A stretch of 64,000 nucleotides of DNA from assembly GCF_000208745.1 (NCBI RefSeq), contig NC_030858.1, positions 3,901,249 through 3,965,248 on the forward strand. Direction: 5' to 3'. Under the pieces are notes generated by a model, which had not been told where the DNA came from, did not search any database, and saw only the letters and a list, made by a program, of their open reading frames with translations. The DNA comes from Theobroma cacao (Eukaryota; Streptophyta; Magnoliopsida; Malvales; Malvaceae). Shown piece by piece: positions 12,945 through 25,154 of the stretch (position 1 is the stretch's first letter; each line of letters begins with the position of its first letter). A program made the position numbers and the translations under genes.

Positions 12945-14877
12945 CAACGCTGAGTTTCAAGAAAGTAGTGTTAGAGGAAGAACAATAAAACTTTTTATGT
13001 TGAAAGATTTGGCAAGTTGTTTGACTATTGCCATTCACAGAACATGCAAGAATATGTGGCAAACGGTGTGGCTTGTGTGGTTTGCTTGTCGAAGATGAGG
13101 ATTGCAATCTCACGCGCCACTCTACAAGCCAATCACCTGAGAGCGTGGAAAGGGTGAAGCACGTGTCTTATGTAGTTCTCCATGGAGGATTTCCATGTTG
13201 CATATTGCGCATATGTTTATGGGAGAGAATTTATATAATAATATTGATATATAAAAATTTATAAATTAATAAAATTCAATAAAAATCAATAATATATAAA
13301 AATTTTATTAACATACTATTTATATTCAAAATCTAATAGAAATTATTTACAATTTTTAGCAAAAGTACAAAAGAGTATTAAAATTTTTTTCGAATTTTGT
13401 ACATTTAATTTATGTAACAAGATTTTTCAATTATATGGATTTGAATTTTTATTCAATCGCTTGTAATAGATTACTTTAGGAACTTAATTTTAATTAAAAG
13501 AACCTTACCTTGCTTTTTGAGTCGAGTGAAGATTTTCAAAAAGGGCTTTGAGTCTTTTGAAAATTTTGGCAGGTTGGTAGCCAGAATAGGAATCTTGAAT
13601 ACTTATATGAAGTAGCCTTCCATAGTGCTATTATTGATAAAAGAGGACTTCATGGACCATTTCTTCCTGTACTTAAAGGTGTCTTCTTGAAGTTGATTTA
13701 GACTAACGTTTGGATTACTACAAAATTGCATGCATCGTGCGTATGATCTGATCTGCTTTTGACTTGAATGAAAAGGCTGTCTAGTTAGATGCTAATCAAC
13801 TAACGTGGCTGGCAATAAATGGGTTACTTACTGCATGCAAAAGGTTGTCTCCAGAGCCAATGGTTTGGCCATGGCTTCGCATACACGATTTTACCTGACT
13901 GCCTTGACTCCAGTTCAGCGGAAAACTTTGCTGCTGCTGACTTCAATTTGAGTGTTGGTCGAAGAATTTTAGTGGTGGTAAGAGCTTGGCTTCTAAGAAG
14001 TCGACCCGATTATTCGAAGCTTGTCATAAAGATTGGAATTATATTTGATACTTTGAAATTTAGAGTTTGCAAACTACTAAGAAAGTTCAGGCTCAAAGAC
14101 AGAGCACTAAACCTGGTTAAAATTTGTGTTTAAGCATATCTTTGAACGTTCAAATACTAAAACTTTTGAGTTAATAGCGTCCCCAAATGAGATCAGAGGC
14201 ATCAAAATTAACAAGACTTGAGCTGGTTCACAGGGAAAAAAGAAGAAAGAATAAATTATAATTGAGTCCTAAAAGTTCGAAAAGAAAAGACCAAAAGAGT
14301 CTAGCTGTAGATGATCACATCAGAGGCAGCCTATGGGCACAGCCCAAGGAAGAAGCAGGCCACATCCTTGGGCTTGTCGAATACTATTAAGCTAATAACC
14401 AAAAACAGCTTCGCTCTGAATGCACGTGTCGTAATCGTACGCTTAGCATCACTGTCTGAAAAGAGTAATCGGACAATGATTGTTCTTTGGAGTCTTTTTT
14501 CATTTCTGGAGCACCACGACACCCACACCAGCTCAAGCTAATTTCACCCCACTGTCAATTTCTAACATGCACCGCCAACTTGACAGATTTAGATCACCCC
14601 AATAGTAATTTTATAATTTTCTTCCATTAACGCGGTTGGTGTTGTACTTTGGAAAAGAGCGGCAGGTAGGCATCGAAGTGAAATGACTTGTCTTCCCAAA
14701 TGTCGGGCCCACTCATCCAGGCAGGATTCAGGACCCCACGAGTGGGGGCGGGTGGGACCCTCTGCCTCGAGCTGAGTGCTCTCACGCCACCCGAGTGCGC
14801 GTGGCCTATCCGAACTTCTCTCAAAAATGGCTGGGGGCTGAGTTGAGACCTGTACGGAAGTAAAACGTAAAATCGGA

Positions 14878-14894
14878 GGGGGGGGGGGGGGGGG
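14878..14894 (+). repeat. Run of 17 G
   Basis: An uninterrupted run of 17 guanines at the edge of a GC-rich intergenic block. It could form a G-quadruplex; its exact length is unreliable in any assembly. Confidence 0.9.
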
Positions 14895-17842
14895 TGCAGT
14901 CCCATAGATTTTGCTTTGTTACGAAGAAAGATTATGGAGTTTGTTTGTTGAATAAATTGCATGAAGCAAGGGACGTGAAGGAAAGCAACCTTGCATTGCA
15001 TATTGTAATGCTGTTAAACACAGTTATGCAATTTACTTTGTTACGACTTCATTTGCTATAAATGCAAATAAAGACTGTTGGATGATTTAGATACACACCA
15101 ATGCACGTGAATTGTGTAAGGGTTAAACTATTTTGGTTGAAAGGTTTCAATGCCTGCGTATTCAGTGAAAGGTTGGTTATGCATTCAAGCCTAGAGAGAC
15201 CAACCCAGGCAGTCTAGGCCTAAAACAAAAAGGCTATAAATTCGAAAGCGAGGTTAGAGTGGGATGGGAACCCCAACCACGAGTTTTTACAGGGGTGTGG
15301 TGGAAGACCTGATGTGCTATACCTACTAACTGTGGAATGGAGAGGAAAGTAGGTGTGTAGGTATTGGGAGACAAGGGAACTGCCCCCTCCCCCTCAAACA
15401 TTGAAACCTACTCTTGATTTTTGGGACAACGCTTATCATTTTGCTTGTATCTCAGATTCAAAATTCATTCCAGGGACAATCCTATTGATAATGACCTTGT
15501 ACAGTTGTAATGGAACTAGAAAAGAGTCACATGCTCGAATTCAGAATATTGATCAAGTTGTTGGTCTTTCTTATTTGGTGATGAAATAATGGGAAGTGAT
15601 CGAATTTAGGATTAAAAAGTAAAAATTGGTTAATTAAGCTGTAGTACCTCTGAAATTCACTGCTGGTTTTTTTTTTCCTTTTATCTTCCTTTGCCGAGTT
15701 GACTTTTTTTATCTTGCAAAATTTTCCAACTGTTCACATTGAATCAAAACCCTGTTAGGAGATCGGCATTGCCATGGGGATTGGATATGATCTAGCAGGG
15801 AGGAGGCAGAGCAGAGACTGCAGAGACACAGTCTCAGAAAAATAGTTTAGGCACGAGAGCGCTATGGAAAAAGGTCACTGTTCATGTACTGCCTGCACCA
15901 TCAGCCAATATCCGTGTAGAGCCAGCGTTGGGGCCTATCCCATCATGAGAATTTTGAAATAATTTTTGAGTTGCAGCCGGAGAGCTCCATCCACGCTTTC
16001 CCTTCAAAAGCTTGTTTAGGACCAATAATTTTGAACTTTCAATGGCAACGATCAATTTCCATAGTTTTAATCACAAACAAATAAGCAAGATTTATGTATT
16101 TTAGTTAGATGAACTGAATACTATTAAGGAGGGCAATGATCAAAAAAGACAGAAAAATTTTCCACAAACTAGATCCCACTTCCACCGGCACACCCTTTTC
16201 TTCTTCAACAATAATCAATCAATACAAGTCTGATAAAGAAATGCCTCTCCCATAATTTGCTCTCATCAATGTCATGTAGACTTGATAGCCAAATATCCCG
16301 TTGGAAAATACCAAAAAAAAAAAGAAAAAGTAAATCAGGTACAGGGGAAATCAGATTGAGGAAAGGAGAGAGCATTCATTTTGAATTAGAAAAAAGAAAA
16401 GAGTATGGAAGTGGAAAGAATTAACATGACGTAAAGGTAATAATTTCAGAGTGATTGTACCAAAGAATAAAGTTTTGGAATTTACCTAAGATCACTATCA
16501 ACTTCATTTTCTTCCTTTGATAGTCAGAGAGAGAGAGAGTTACCCCTCGTTTTTCCCCTCTGGTTCAAGTGATTCAAAGGTTTGTTTTTCCCAAATTTCA
16601 ACATCTTTTGTAAAAGGTAAACTTGCCATACTATTTAAAAAAAAAAGAAAAGGCCATGAAAAACCAAAAAAAAATAATTTTACATTACTTGAAACTTTTA
16701 CCATCTCTCCTTAGTGGACTGGACTAGTTATTGTTCCCCACTCTCTTTTATTTTTATTTTTTTACATACTCTCTCAAAGTGAGGGCTGATTCGTCGTTGA
16801 ACAATGCAAAAACCCCAAAAAAGCACAGCTTTTATATTTTTTAAACTATTTTTCTCTGTGTCTCTCTCCTACGCAGATGTCACGTGCGATCTGAGGTACT
16901 ACATCGTGCTTTTCGCTTCTCTGCCTTCTGCAATTCTGCATCCCCACCCAGCAGAGGGACTCAGACCAAATAATACAACGAAATATACAAATTTATAGAG
17001 CTGGGAGGGTGTTTTAGGTGTTAAAACAGTTATTCTATTACTGTTTTATGAAACAAAACCTGAAAATTTTCACCACCCAAAAACACAGAGCAGGGGAGAA
17101 AAAAAGAAAAATATCTCTCTGGGGAAAGACTGAAACTTTGGCTTAGATGGGTTGGTACAAACACTTGCAGGCTTTTTCACAGCCGTCTTTACCATTATTA
17201 CTATTATCATTATTACCATGCACAAAGGTTGTGTCTCGAGAAAGATCAGATCTTTCTTCCTCTCTCCACGCACTCTCTGTGACTTCATCTAATAATAATG
17301 ACGCCCTTTTTAGCCTCATTATATTTATCTTCCTTTGTCTCTGCTTTAAATCCCCATTTAATCTCTTCTTCTGCTGCGACTTCAACAACAGCAAAGACTT
17401 TAACTGTGTTTTATTTTTTTGGTTTTAAAACCGGACCCCCCCAACCCCCATTTACTTTCATTTCTTGCACAGCTGCAGCCGTTGCTGTTGCTGTGTTCAG
17501 CTCCTGCCGAGTCTTTTTAGTTCTGGGTCGTAATTATCCTTGTCAGAAGCGTTAATTACTGCCTCTGCCACTGCCACTGCCACACCCAAAAAACCTTTCT
17601 TTTTTTTCTTTTCTTTCGTATTAGCTTTCACACCTAACATTACTTGCCGCTTCTTGTTTGTCTCTTGCTAGCTCTTTAACTATACAAAAGAGGTAACTGC
17701 CTTCCTGTGTTTACTTACTGCTTCTAGGACTCCGCTGCTTCTTGCTTTGTTTTCTTGGGGAAAGGGGGAGGGTGATATTGTGAAAAATCAAAGCCAGCAT
17801 TTTTCTCTCCGACCGGAGAGTCAATAGTTGTTGCACTAGGAG

Positions 17843-20549
17843 ATGGCTGCAAGGGCAGGAGGTTCTTCCTCTGTGCGGTCTCTGCCTCCACCATGTCCGA
17901 AATCCCCGCCAGACTATCCGGATTTGTATGGGAAGCGAAGGGAAGCGGCTAAGGTTCAGGTGCTCGAGAGAGAGATCAGTTTTCTTGAGGTGTGTTTTAT
18001 TTTGGATTGCTTTGTGTTTTGCTCTAAATTAACTACTAGATATTAGTATGCGTAAATTGCTTCGTGTTATGTTTTTGAATGGATTAGGATGAAAAAGATG
18101 AACTTGAAATGTTGTAACTTGCTGCTGCAAATTGTAAGATGACAAGTTTCCTGTTTTCCACGGAAGGTTAACGGCGCGTTTGGATACGAAGACTTTTGAA
18201 CTAGGTGTTAAAATCGAATTCTCTCCCTTTGCAATTCAAAAAGGTCCAAACACAACATAAAGAATTTCTCTGTATTGGAACAATTTTATTTCAAATTCCC
18301 CCCCAAAAAAAGGTTTTTGCGGGTAAATGATATTGTATATATCTGGATTGGTGAGAATTTTATGGGATCAAAAGGAAAGGTGTCGGTTAACATTAAATTC
18401 CAAACATGAAAAAGAGCAGACCTAATGTAGTTGTGTTCGTTCAGCTAGAAAAGCATAAAATTTTCTCAGGTTAGTAAATTTTGGTGGAGACTGTAGTCCC
18501 CTGACAATTAGCTTATCACGGCAAACAATTAAAATGGTTTTCAGAATGTCATCTTTAGAAAGCTGAAGCATGCATTACCACTGACCTGGTTCAGATCACC
18601 TTGCCACTTGGTTGGTGGAGTTTGCCTCTTGATCTGCATACCACTGTATAGAGTTTTAAGTATTATTTATTGATGCAACCACAACATTGATTCCCCTGTT
18701 TTGGCTCATCAAACACTCAAATCTCCCCGCCAGCCACCTTGATTCTAATAACCTGCCATTCATTTGTATTGGTTGATCTTTAAATTATGTAAATCTTTCC
18801 AATCAGCTTAACTAGTAATGTTCGAAGCCAGAAGCCGGAAGGTGGAAGCACAGTACAGAATGCAGCAGTGACATCCCTTTTCTTTTGTTGTAGGTGGTTT
18901 GTTCCTGTCGACTAATATGCACCAATCTATGGATTTTTGTCAAATGCATTATCGTTATACTTTTAAAAATGTGCACAATAATTTTATGTTTGAAAAAATG
19001 GTACAACCAGTATGTGGTTACAGATATAGTATGGTCTGAATGAAGAGACCAGGATTTATCGATGCTAGAGAGCTTCCTGTTTTATTTTAACAAGAGATGA
19101 TGTTACGATCAAATCATGTTCCCTTGCCACTGTATGCTGTGTGGTCCAACTGCAAATTAAAATTAAGCATATTATACAAATCCTATTTTTTTTTATTCAA
19201 GTAAATTTTTGTATGAAGTCTTTCTATTGCAGTCTAATATGTTGCTGACAATTTCATTTTTAAGCAGGAGGAGTTAAAATCTGTTGAAGGCCTCCAACCT
19301 GCTTCCAGATGCTGCAAAGAGTATGCACAATTTTATTTCTTGATTTTTGGGCAAGAGAGTATGCATGGTTTTTCGATTACCTTGTACAGCATCTACTTAA
19401 TCAAAATTTCTATCAGAAATGTAGTTTATCCATGCGTTTTGAAATTTTGGTTTTGTCTATTGCTAAAATTATACCTTAGCCAAAGATTCTATTTTATATA
19501 GAAATGGGATTTTTTCCTCCTTTCAGGGTTACAGATTTTGTGATGGCAAACTCAGACCCTCTAATACCAACGTAAGAATTAAAAATGTTTTCATTTCTCG
19601 CCAATTTTTATATAAGGTTTAGAAGGGGACGTAATCCTTACACTTCATTTATTTACTTTCTTGTCCCTTCAAGCAGAAGCCGGAAGAATCGAAAGTCATG
19701 TCGCTTTTGGAAGTGGCTTTGGTACCAATTTCTTGTGCTTTTGTTTTATATTTATTCAATATCAGTTAGTATATATATTTAAAATACAAGAAGATATACT
19801 CCCAATAATTATATTTATTATACAGAAATCGAATTGCTTGTTTATACATTTTTGCCTAATGCAAACTTCAGTTTACATTTGAACCAAATTTTTTTTTGTG
19901 AAGTATTTCACTTTTCTACATGTCCTGCTTAATAACATAAATTTCATTCTTTTGCAGTGGAATGCCCTGCTTTAACTTGTCTTGGATCTGCTGTTGTTGC
20001 TATTCTGGGTGCTCTTGCCATCTGAAATGCCCACGTTGCAGTGACTGTAATCTGTGTGACTGCAATTTATGCAACTGCAGCTCCTTTGACTGCAGCTCAT
20101 GCATTTACAGCTCACGTAACAGCAGGTCCTGCAACTGCACCTCATGTGACTGCAGTTCATGCAACTGCTGCCCATCTAATTGCACCTCATGTGACTGCAG
20201 TTCATGCAACTGCTGCCCATCTAGCTGCAGTTCATGTAAATGCGGTTCATGTAAATGCAGTTCATGTAAATGCAGCTCTTGTGCCTGTAGTTCATGTAAA
20301 TGCTATTCATGTAACTGCAATTCATGTTTAAGCTGCTGCGCCATGCCAAAGTGGCTGTGTTGCTCTTGTCCTAAATCCAATTGCTGCAGAAAGATCTCAT
20401 GCAGCCGAAACTGTTGCATTTGTCGATTTCCTTCATGCACAGATTGCTGTTGTTGCACATGGCGATGCTCTCGCCCTAAATGTCCGAAGGTACGCCTTTG
20501 CTGCAGTTGTACAAAAACCTGTTGTAACCCATGCTGCCTATTATTCTAA
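17843..20549 (+). CDS. GG3: Type-C heterotrimeric G-protein gamma subunit with Cys-rich tail (AGG3-like)
   Basis: Type-C gamma subunits pair with G-beta and, in Arabidopsis AGG3 and rice GS3/DEP1, set organ and seed size. Exons: 17843-17989, 19268-19320, 19527-19571, 19677-19721 and 19958-20549, giving 293 residues; the frame is continuous across all four introns. Exons 1-3 encode the GGL domain: [20 protein letters not shown], then [17 protein letters not shown] and [14 protein letters not shown]. Exon 4 gives [14 protein letters not shown], the basic/aromatic linker also found in AGG3. Exon 5 is almost entirely Cys-rich ([18 protein letters not shown] onward, ending [19 protein letters not shown]). 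AtAGG3 is about 250 residues; the extra length here lies in tandem repeats inside exon 5. The first intron is 1.3 kb. The Cys pattern keeps the correct frame throughout, so the long tail appears to be maintained by selection. Confidence 0.93.
20136..20225 (+). repeat. Two tandem 45-bp units inside the G-gamma coding region
   Basis: Units 20136-20180 and 20181-20225 are adjacent and differ at only two bases. Each encodes 15 residues, [14 protein letters not shown] plus N or S, so the duplication keeps the frame. Such near-identity implies a recent duplication. Confidence 0.95.
20226..20330 (+). repeat. Seven tandem 15-bp units inside the G-gamma coding region
   Basis: Seven consecutive 15-bp units follow the 45-bp pair, each encoding a CxxCx pentapeptide: [35 protein letters not shown]. 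The consensus is TGCAGTTCATGTAAA. Copy number probably varies between cultivars or related species. Confidence 0.93.
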
Positions 20550-22096
20550 CATATTAATGCAATTCCTTATGGAATCCTCAATCCTAAAAATGTCATTCAA
20601 TTTTCGCAATAGTTTTTATGAAGTGTGGAACTAGTGAATTTTCTTTCGTTGGATAAAAAAGAAAAGTTTACAATGGGGAAGGGAAGATTCAGTTTTGGAA
20701 CCTTCCTGATTGAAGGAATTGTCTTGCTATCATCCCATCAATGCCGCGGTCATACTGGGGAAGTAATTTTTTTTCCCTTTTACAGAAAATTTCCCATGGA
20801 ATTAGTAGACATGGTTGGTTTGAACAAGTGTAGAAATGATGCAAGGATCACAAAATTACACAGAAAACAGCCAAGTCATTTGAGTAATTTGCAAATAATC
20901 AATAATTTGTTGGATCTTAGAATTCTGAACGTTATCAGCTAGTGATGAGGTTAATGATCGTCTAGGTTACGTGTGAACAACTTTTGCGAATACAAGGCTT
21001 ATCAAAGCTAGGCTTAGGAGTTAGGCTAGAATTGCGTACGAAGTATGCAGCACAGCAGTAGAAGTTTTTATAAGACATCACTCGTTAGCATCACCAGTCT
21101 TTGCTGACAGTGAGAGTAGATGATGGACCTTTTCCAGGTCCAAATTTCAAACCAGTGGACCTACTACCTGACAATCATGGACGCAAATAATTGAATTTGG
21201 GAGGCCAAGTTCCGAATGGTTTTATGGTTTCTGCAATCCTTTCTGCAAAATCTTAACCAAATTATGTGGTGAGATGTCTTTTCGATCAGTATGGTTTTTC
21301 TAAACTGTAGCCATTCAAGTTGCAGGTTATTGCCACCCTCCTTCAGTCGTTCTTTTCTTTCCTAAATCGTTTCCGAATAATTGAGTCAGGATAAAAGAGG
21401 CCCATAATCTCGGGCAAAGACCCTAGTTTCTATATGAGCATCAAACTTAAAATGATTTCTGAGACTGACTGTGACATTTGCCGTGGCATAAAACAGTGAA
21501 GCTATTCACTTTGGTGAAATTGGTTGGACTTGCTGCACTTAAAAAGATCTCCTAGGGTCCATCCTTGTCCCCTTCTTTTGTTTTTCCTTGTGTTGTGTGC
21601 TTGTTTGTCGAATTCACCCGTAAATAGACCATGAATATGTGTCAATGGTTGCCAGTGAGTCATCAAACAACAGTAAAGGGGGCTCCAGTGGAGGGAGTCT
21701 GTTAGCTAAGAAGAAATCATTTGGGCCCTCTTCATTCTTAGCTAATGAATAAGGTATGGAAAACGATAGCAAAGATTAGGTAAAGAAAGAAAGGCAAGCT
21801 GGGGTAAGCGAATCCCTGATATCCATCAATAATCAGGATAAGCTTAGTTCACGAACAAATTAAGAAGTCAAAGCTCTATCTTGAAATTTGTATTATGTCA
21901 ATCAAATTAAACCAACACACGAAATTTGCAAACTTCAAACTCCATCCAACTCCACCTTTTCTTCAGGACTGGAGGGTCCATGTACTGTGGTTGTTTTAGC
22001 TGGATGAGGGCCTTTTGCGCCGGTTCTCTTCAAATGCAAACTTGGGTTGTACTCGGCTCGTAATGAGAAAAAACCCAGAATTAAACTGTAGGACCA
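20550..22096. other. Spacer between convergent G-gamma and subtilase genes
   Basis: Both genes end here, so the flanks are presumably 3' UTRs. The central kilobase holds no coding or RNA signal that I can support. An open frame at 20625-20942 has no domain or conserved motif. Confidence 0.45.
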
Positions 22097-25000
22097 TCAC
22101 AATAATGTCCATGAGAAAGAAACTGGGCTCTTAACTTGGTTTTGGGCATTACTCCAGACTATTGAACCGAATTCAGATCTAGCCATCGGGCTTGTCCCTC
22201 TTTTGGCTACAAAAGTAACCGTGTATCTCTTCTTCTCTCCTGCGCTCCTAAAGATGAGTGTCGTGGGCCTAACTGAGATCCCAACGGTTGATGGGCCATT
22301 CACTGTGACTTTGTATATGGACCTTGAGGGGCCTACATTTGTCAATTCCCGAGTGTATCGAACAACCCTTTTGTCCCCAAACAAGACTGAAAATGATGGG
22401 TAATTGAGTTCGCCAGGGTCTTTGAATTTCGTGGAACATGTAACATTCGGACGCTTCACTATGGTCTTGACGTGGTCGATGGTGTAGCCCAATGAGCACA
22501 AGAATGATATGTATTCTTCTGTAGAGATATCGTACACCAGGCCTGGAGAAAGAGCCTTCTGGGGGTCGACATGGCCAGCCCCATGAGCCCATGGGTTAGA
22601 CAAGGAACCATCGGCAGCATCCCTGAGAGAAGAATTGGTGTTATCCTCGGTGTAAGCAGTGGTCATGAGAGCCGATTTGATTGCACTTGTGCTCCATTCG
22701 GGATGAGCTGCCTTGAGCAGAGCTGCTAGCCCACTGATGTGCGGGCAGGACATGGATGTACCTACATTTTTAAAAGCAGAAAGATAAAGACAGGACCGAG
22801 TTTTAGGTAAAGTGAACAGCTGAACATGGGTAAAGATGCAACAACATGGAGGCATGTGGATCACGGTTTAAATGGTGAAAGGAAAAGAGCATATGCTTCT
22901 TCTAATGTTATATAAATCATTCACATGCTTAACAGCTCGCCAATCAAAAATTGGATTCATCTTACCACATTAACGAGTTACCGAGTATTTTAGTATTAGA
23001 AAAAGCTTATCCTAATCCAATCCTTCACATGAAGGTTAGGCAAAATATCATATTTCTTGATAACATGATAACTCCACTTGGTACACATAAATTATTATAC
23101 ACAATTAACACTAATGACCATTTCTGCCAAACATTTGAAGCGAATTTTCAAACCTTAGAGATATGGGCATTTTACAAACATCACTCCATGAGGTGAACTA
23201 ATCATCCCTTTGTAGATGTCAATGAACTTATCACACATTCAAAGAATAAACTTTTAATGTCAATTTATCCTATTTTTAACATTGATTTGCAGCCAAAGAC
23301 CTTAATTGCTTTTTTTTTTTTTGTTGACTATTATATGTAAATCACCATTTTCTAGTCCAAACTAGATCCTTAGGTAATTTCCTTCCCTACTTCCAGCAAT
23401 GCCTTTTTTTAGTTTTTCTGAACAACTATGTTACACTAAACTCAAAAAGGGGCAAGACAGACAGATATGTAAGCTTACTGAAATGTCTTATGTCATAAAA
23501 TGACTGAAAACGGGCAAAAATATAGCCGTTATAACGTACCTGACATAATGTTGAACTTGGTCTTCCTCGTGTCCTTCGCTAACCCAGTGGGCCCAATAGC
23601 CTCTGACCAAGCAGCCAGAATGTTAACACCAGGCCCAATCACGTCCGGCTTCAAGATCTGCGGCGTCACCATATTGGGGCCCCGTGAACTAAACGCCGCA
23701 ACAACCGGTGAAGGACGCACATTTAACACCGTCCCACCAAAAACTAAAACAGCCGTCGGCTTAGGATCGGACCGTGCGTATTCCCTAATTAGATCACCAA
23801 CTTTCCTCCCCACCGCCACGGCCGGTAACAAGTGACTGTCGGCCACCAATTCCTCACCGCTAACCGGCGTGTTCGCTAAGATCATCCCCACCCCGCCAGC
23901 GTCGCGCACGACTGCTCCTTTTTCCACACGGGCGTTCGTTCCTCTATCGCAAATTACTACTTTTCCACGTACGAAAGCAGGGTCGAGTGAACCAGGCAAA
24001 CATAGATTACTCGACATGTTACCTTTGTTGTAAACCAAACCAACCGGTTTATTTCCCATTCCTTGACCGCTATAGAGAGAAACGCCGTTATAACGGATTT
24101 TGTTTCCTAAAACGGCATAAGCGGGGAAATCTCGATCTAAAGTCCCGGCGCCGACCGTCATAATCCATGGTGCCACGTTGGCAAGAGTGGCCTTCGTGGG
24201 CCCGCTGTTGCCAGCAGAGCAAGAAACAAAAATGCCTTTCTCCATCGCCGCGAAGGCTCCAATAGCGATGGTGTCGCGGTAATACGGTGCAGATCCGCCG
24301 CCGAGGGATAATGAGAGGACGTCGACGCCGTCTTGGATGGCCCGATCCATACCCGCGAGAATGTCGGCTCCGAAGCAACCAGTTTCCCAGCAAACCTTGT
24401 ACGAGGCGACGCGCGCGTGAGTTGCCATCCCACGAGCAGTTCCGCTGGCGTATCCGAGGAGGCTAGCGTTAGCGACGTGAGCACCCGCGGCGGTGCTGGC
24501 AGTGTGGGTTCCATGACCATCTTTGTCACGTGGGGACTCGACCTCTCTGGGTTTCTTGTAAATTCCACCACCACCATTGGCCATATGGTAACCTTTCGAA
24601 AAGCTTCGTGCTCCAATGAGTTTTTTGTTGCAAAACTTGGGGCTAAAATCAGGAGCTGATTCGCACTCGCCACGCCACTTAGAAGGAAGGTCAGGCATGT
24701 CGGAATCATCGAAGCTCTTAGATTCTGGCCAAACTCCAGTGTCCAAAACTCCAATGATCACATCCCGAGAAGCTTGTTCGAGTTGCTGGGTGTTATGGCC
24801 AGCCCAGAGCCCGAATTCAGTGTCAAGGCCGAGGAATTGCGGGGTACGAGTAGTGTGGAGAGTGTATAGTGTGTCTTCGTAAACACCCAGAACGGAATCT
24901 GATTTCCTAAGCAATTCAACTTGTTCTGGATCGAGAGAGGCTGCGAAGCCATTGAATGCGGTGGTGTAGGAATAGAGAAGGGAGTCAGGGGCGGCGGAGA

Positions 25001-25154
25001 GTGCTTGCAAGCTGGAACTGTACCAATCATGGTGAGTTTCGAAAGAAAGGGGCTTGTCATGATGTTTCATGTGAACAATGTAGGTTTTCTTGGCGGTGAT
25101 TGTGAGAGAAAGAACGAGGAAGAGGAAGCCGAGTAAGAACGTAGAAGAAGCCAT
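22097..25154 (-). CDS. Subtilisin-like serine protease, SBT1 group (SBT1.8-like)
   Basis: The product is a secreted subtilase of peptidase family S8A acting in the cell wall. Exons: 23540-25154 and 22097-22761, 759 residues, the usual length. A signal peptide (about 1-21) is followed by the I9 inhibitory prodomain ([13 protein letters not shown] to about 107), then the catalytic core. The catalytic residues are visible: Asp138 in [10 protein letters not shown], His214 in DGHGTHTAS, oxyanion Asn316 in SAGNSGP and Ser541 in GTSMSCPH. A protease-associated insert lies between Asn316 and Ser541, and the fibronectin-III-like tail ends [12 protein letters not shown]. The 778-bp intron splits the Gly codon of the GTSMSCPH motif (phase 1). 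Many SBT1 genes lack introns, so this junction is a useful diagnostic. Similarity to Arabidopsis SBT1.8, recalled from memory, runs along the whole chain. No damage is seen. Confidence 0.95.

Larger units (their letters stand above)
12866..17842. other. Divergent intergenic region, about 5 kb, before the G-gamma gene
   Basis: No supported gene. 13250-13500 is very AT-rich. 14690-14830 is an unusually GC-rich block and is followed by a run of 17 G at 14878-14894. 16500-17842 is rich in pyrimidine and AG tracts and should include the promoter and 5' UTR of the G-gamma gene. Open frames at 13819-14133, 14627-15001 and 17147-17555 have compositions set by these simple tracts and match no family I know. 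Confidence 0.5.

Noticed and set aside
13819..14133. 104-residue plus-strand ORF in the 5-kb spacer
   Set aside because: No domain, no intron-exon context and no recognisable similarity.
17147..17555. Two ORFs upstream of the G-gamma start, possible separate gene or uORFs
   Set aside because: Composition follows the pyrimidine-rich leader and no motif is recognisable. A uORF role cannot be excluded without transcript data.
19972..20175. Antisense Cys-rich ORF
   Set aside because: It mirrors the TGCA-rich repeat; no promoter or splice logic supports it.
20041..20331. 96-residue alternative-frame ORF overlapping the G-gamma tail
   Set aside because: It is open only because the Cys-coding repeats have periods divisible by three; the Cys frame matches the known family.
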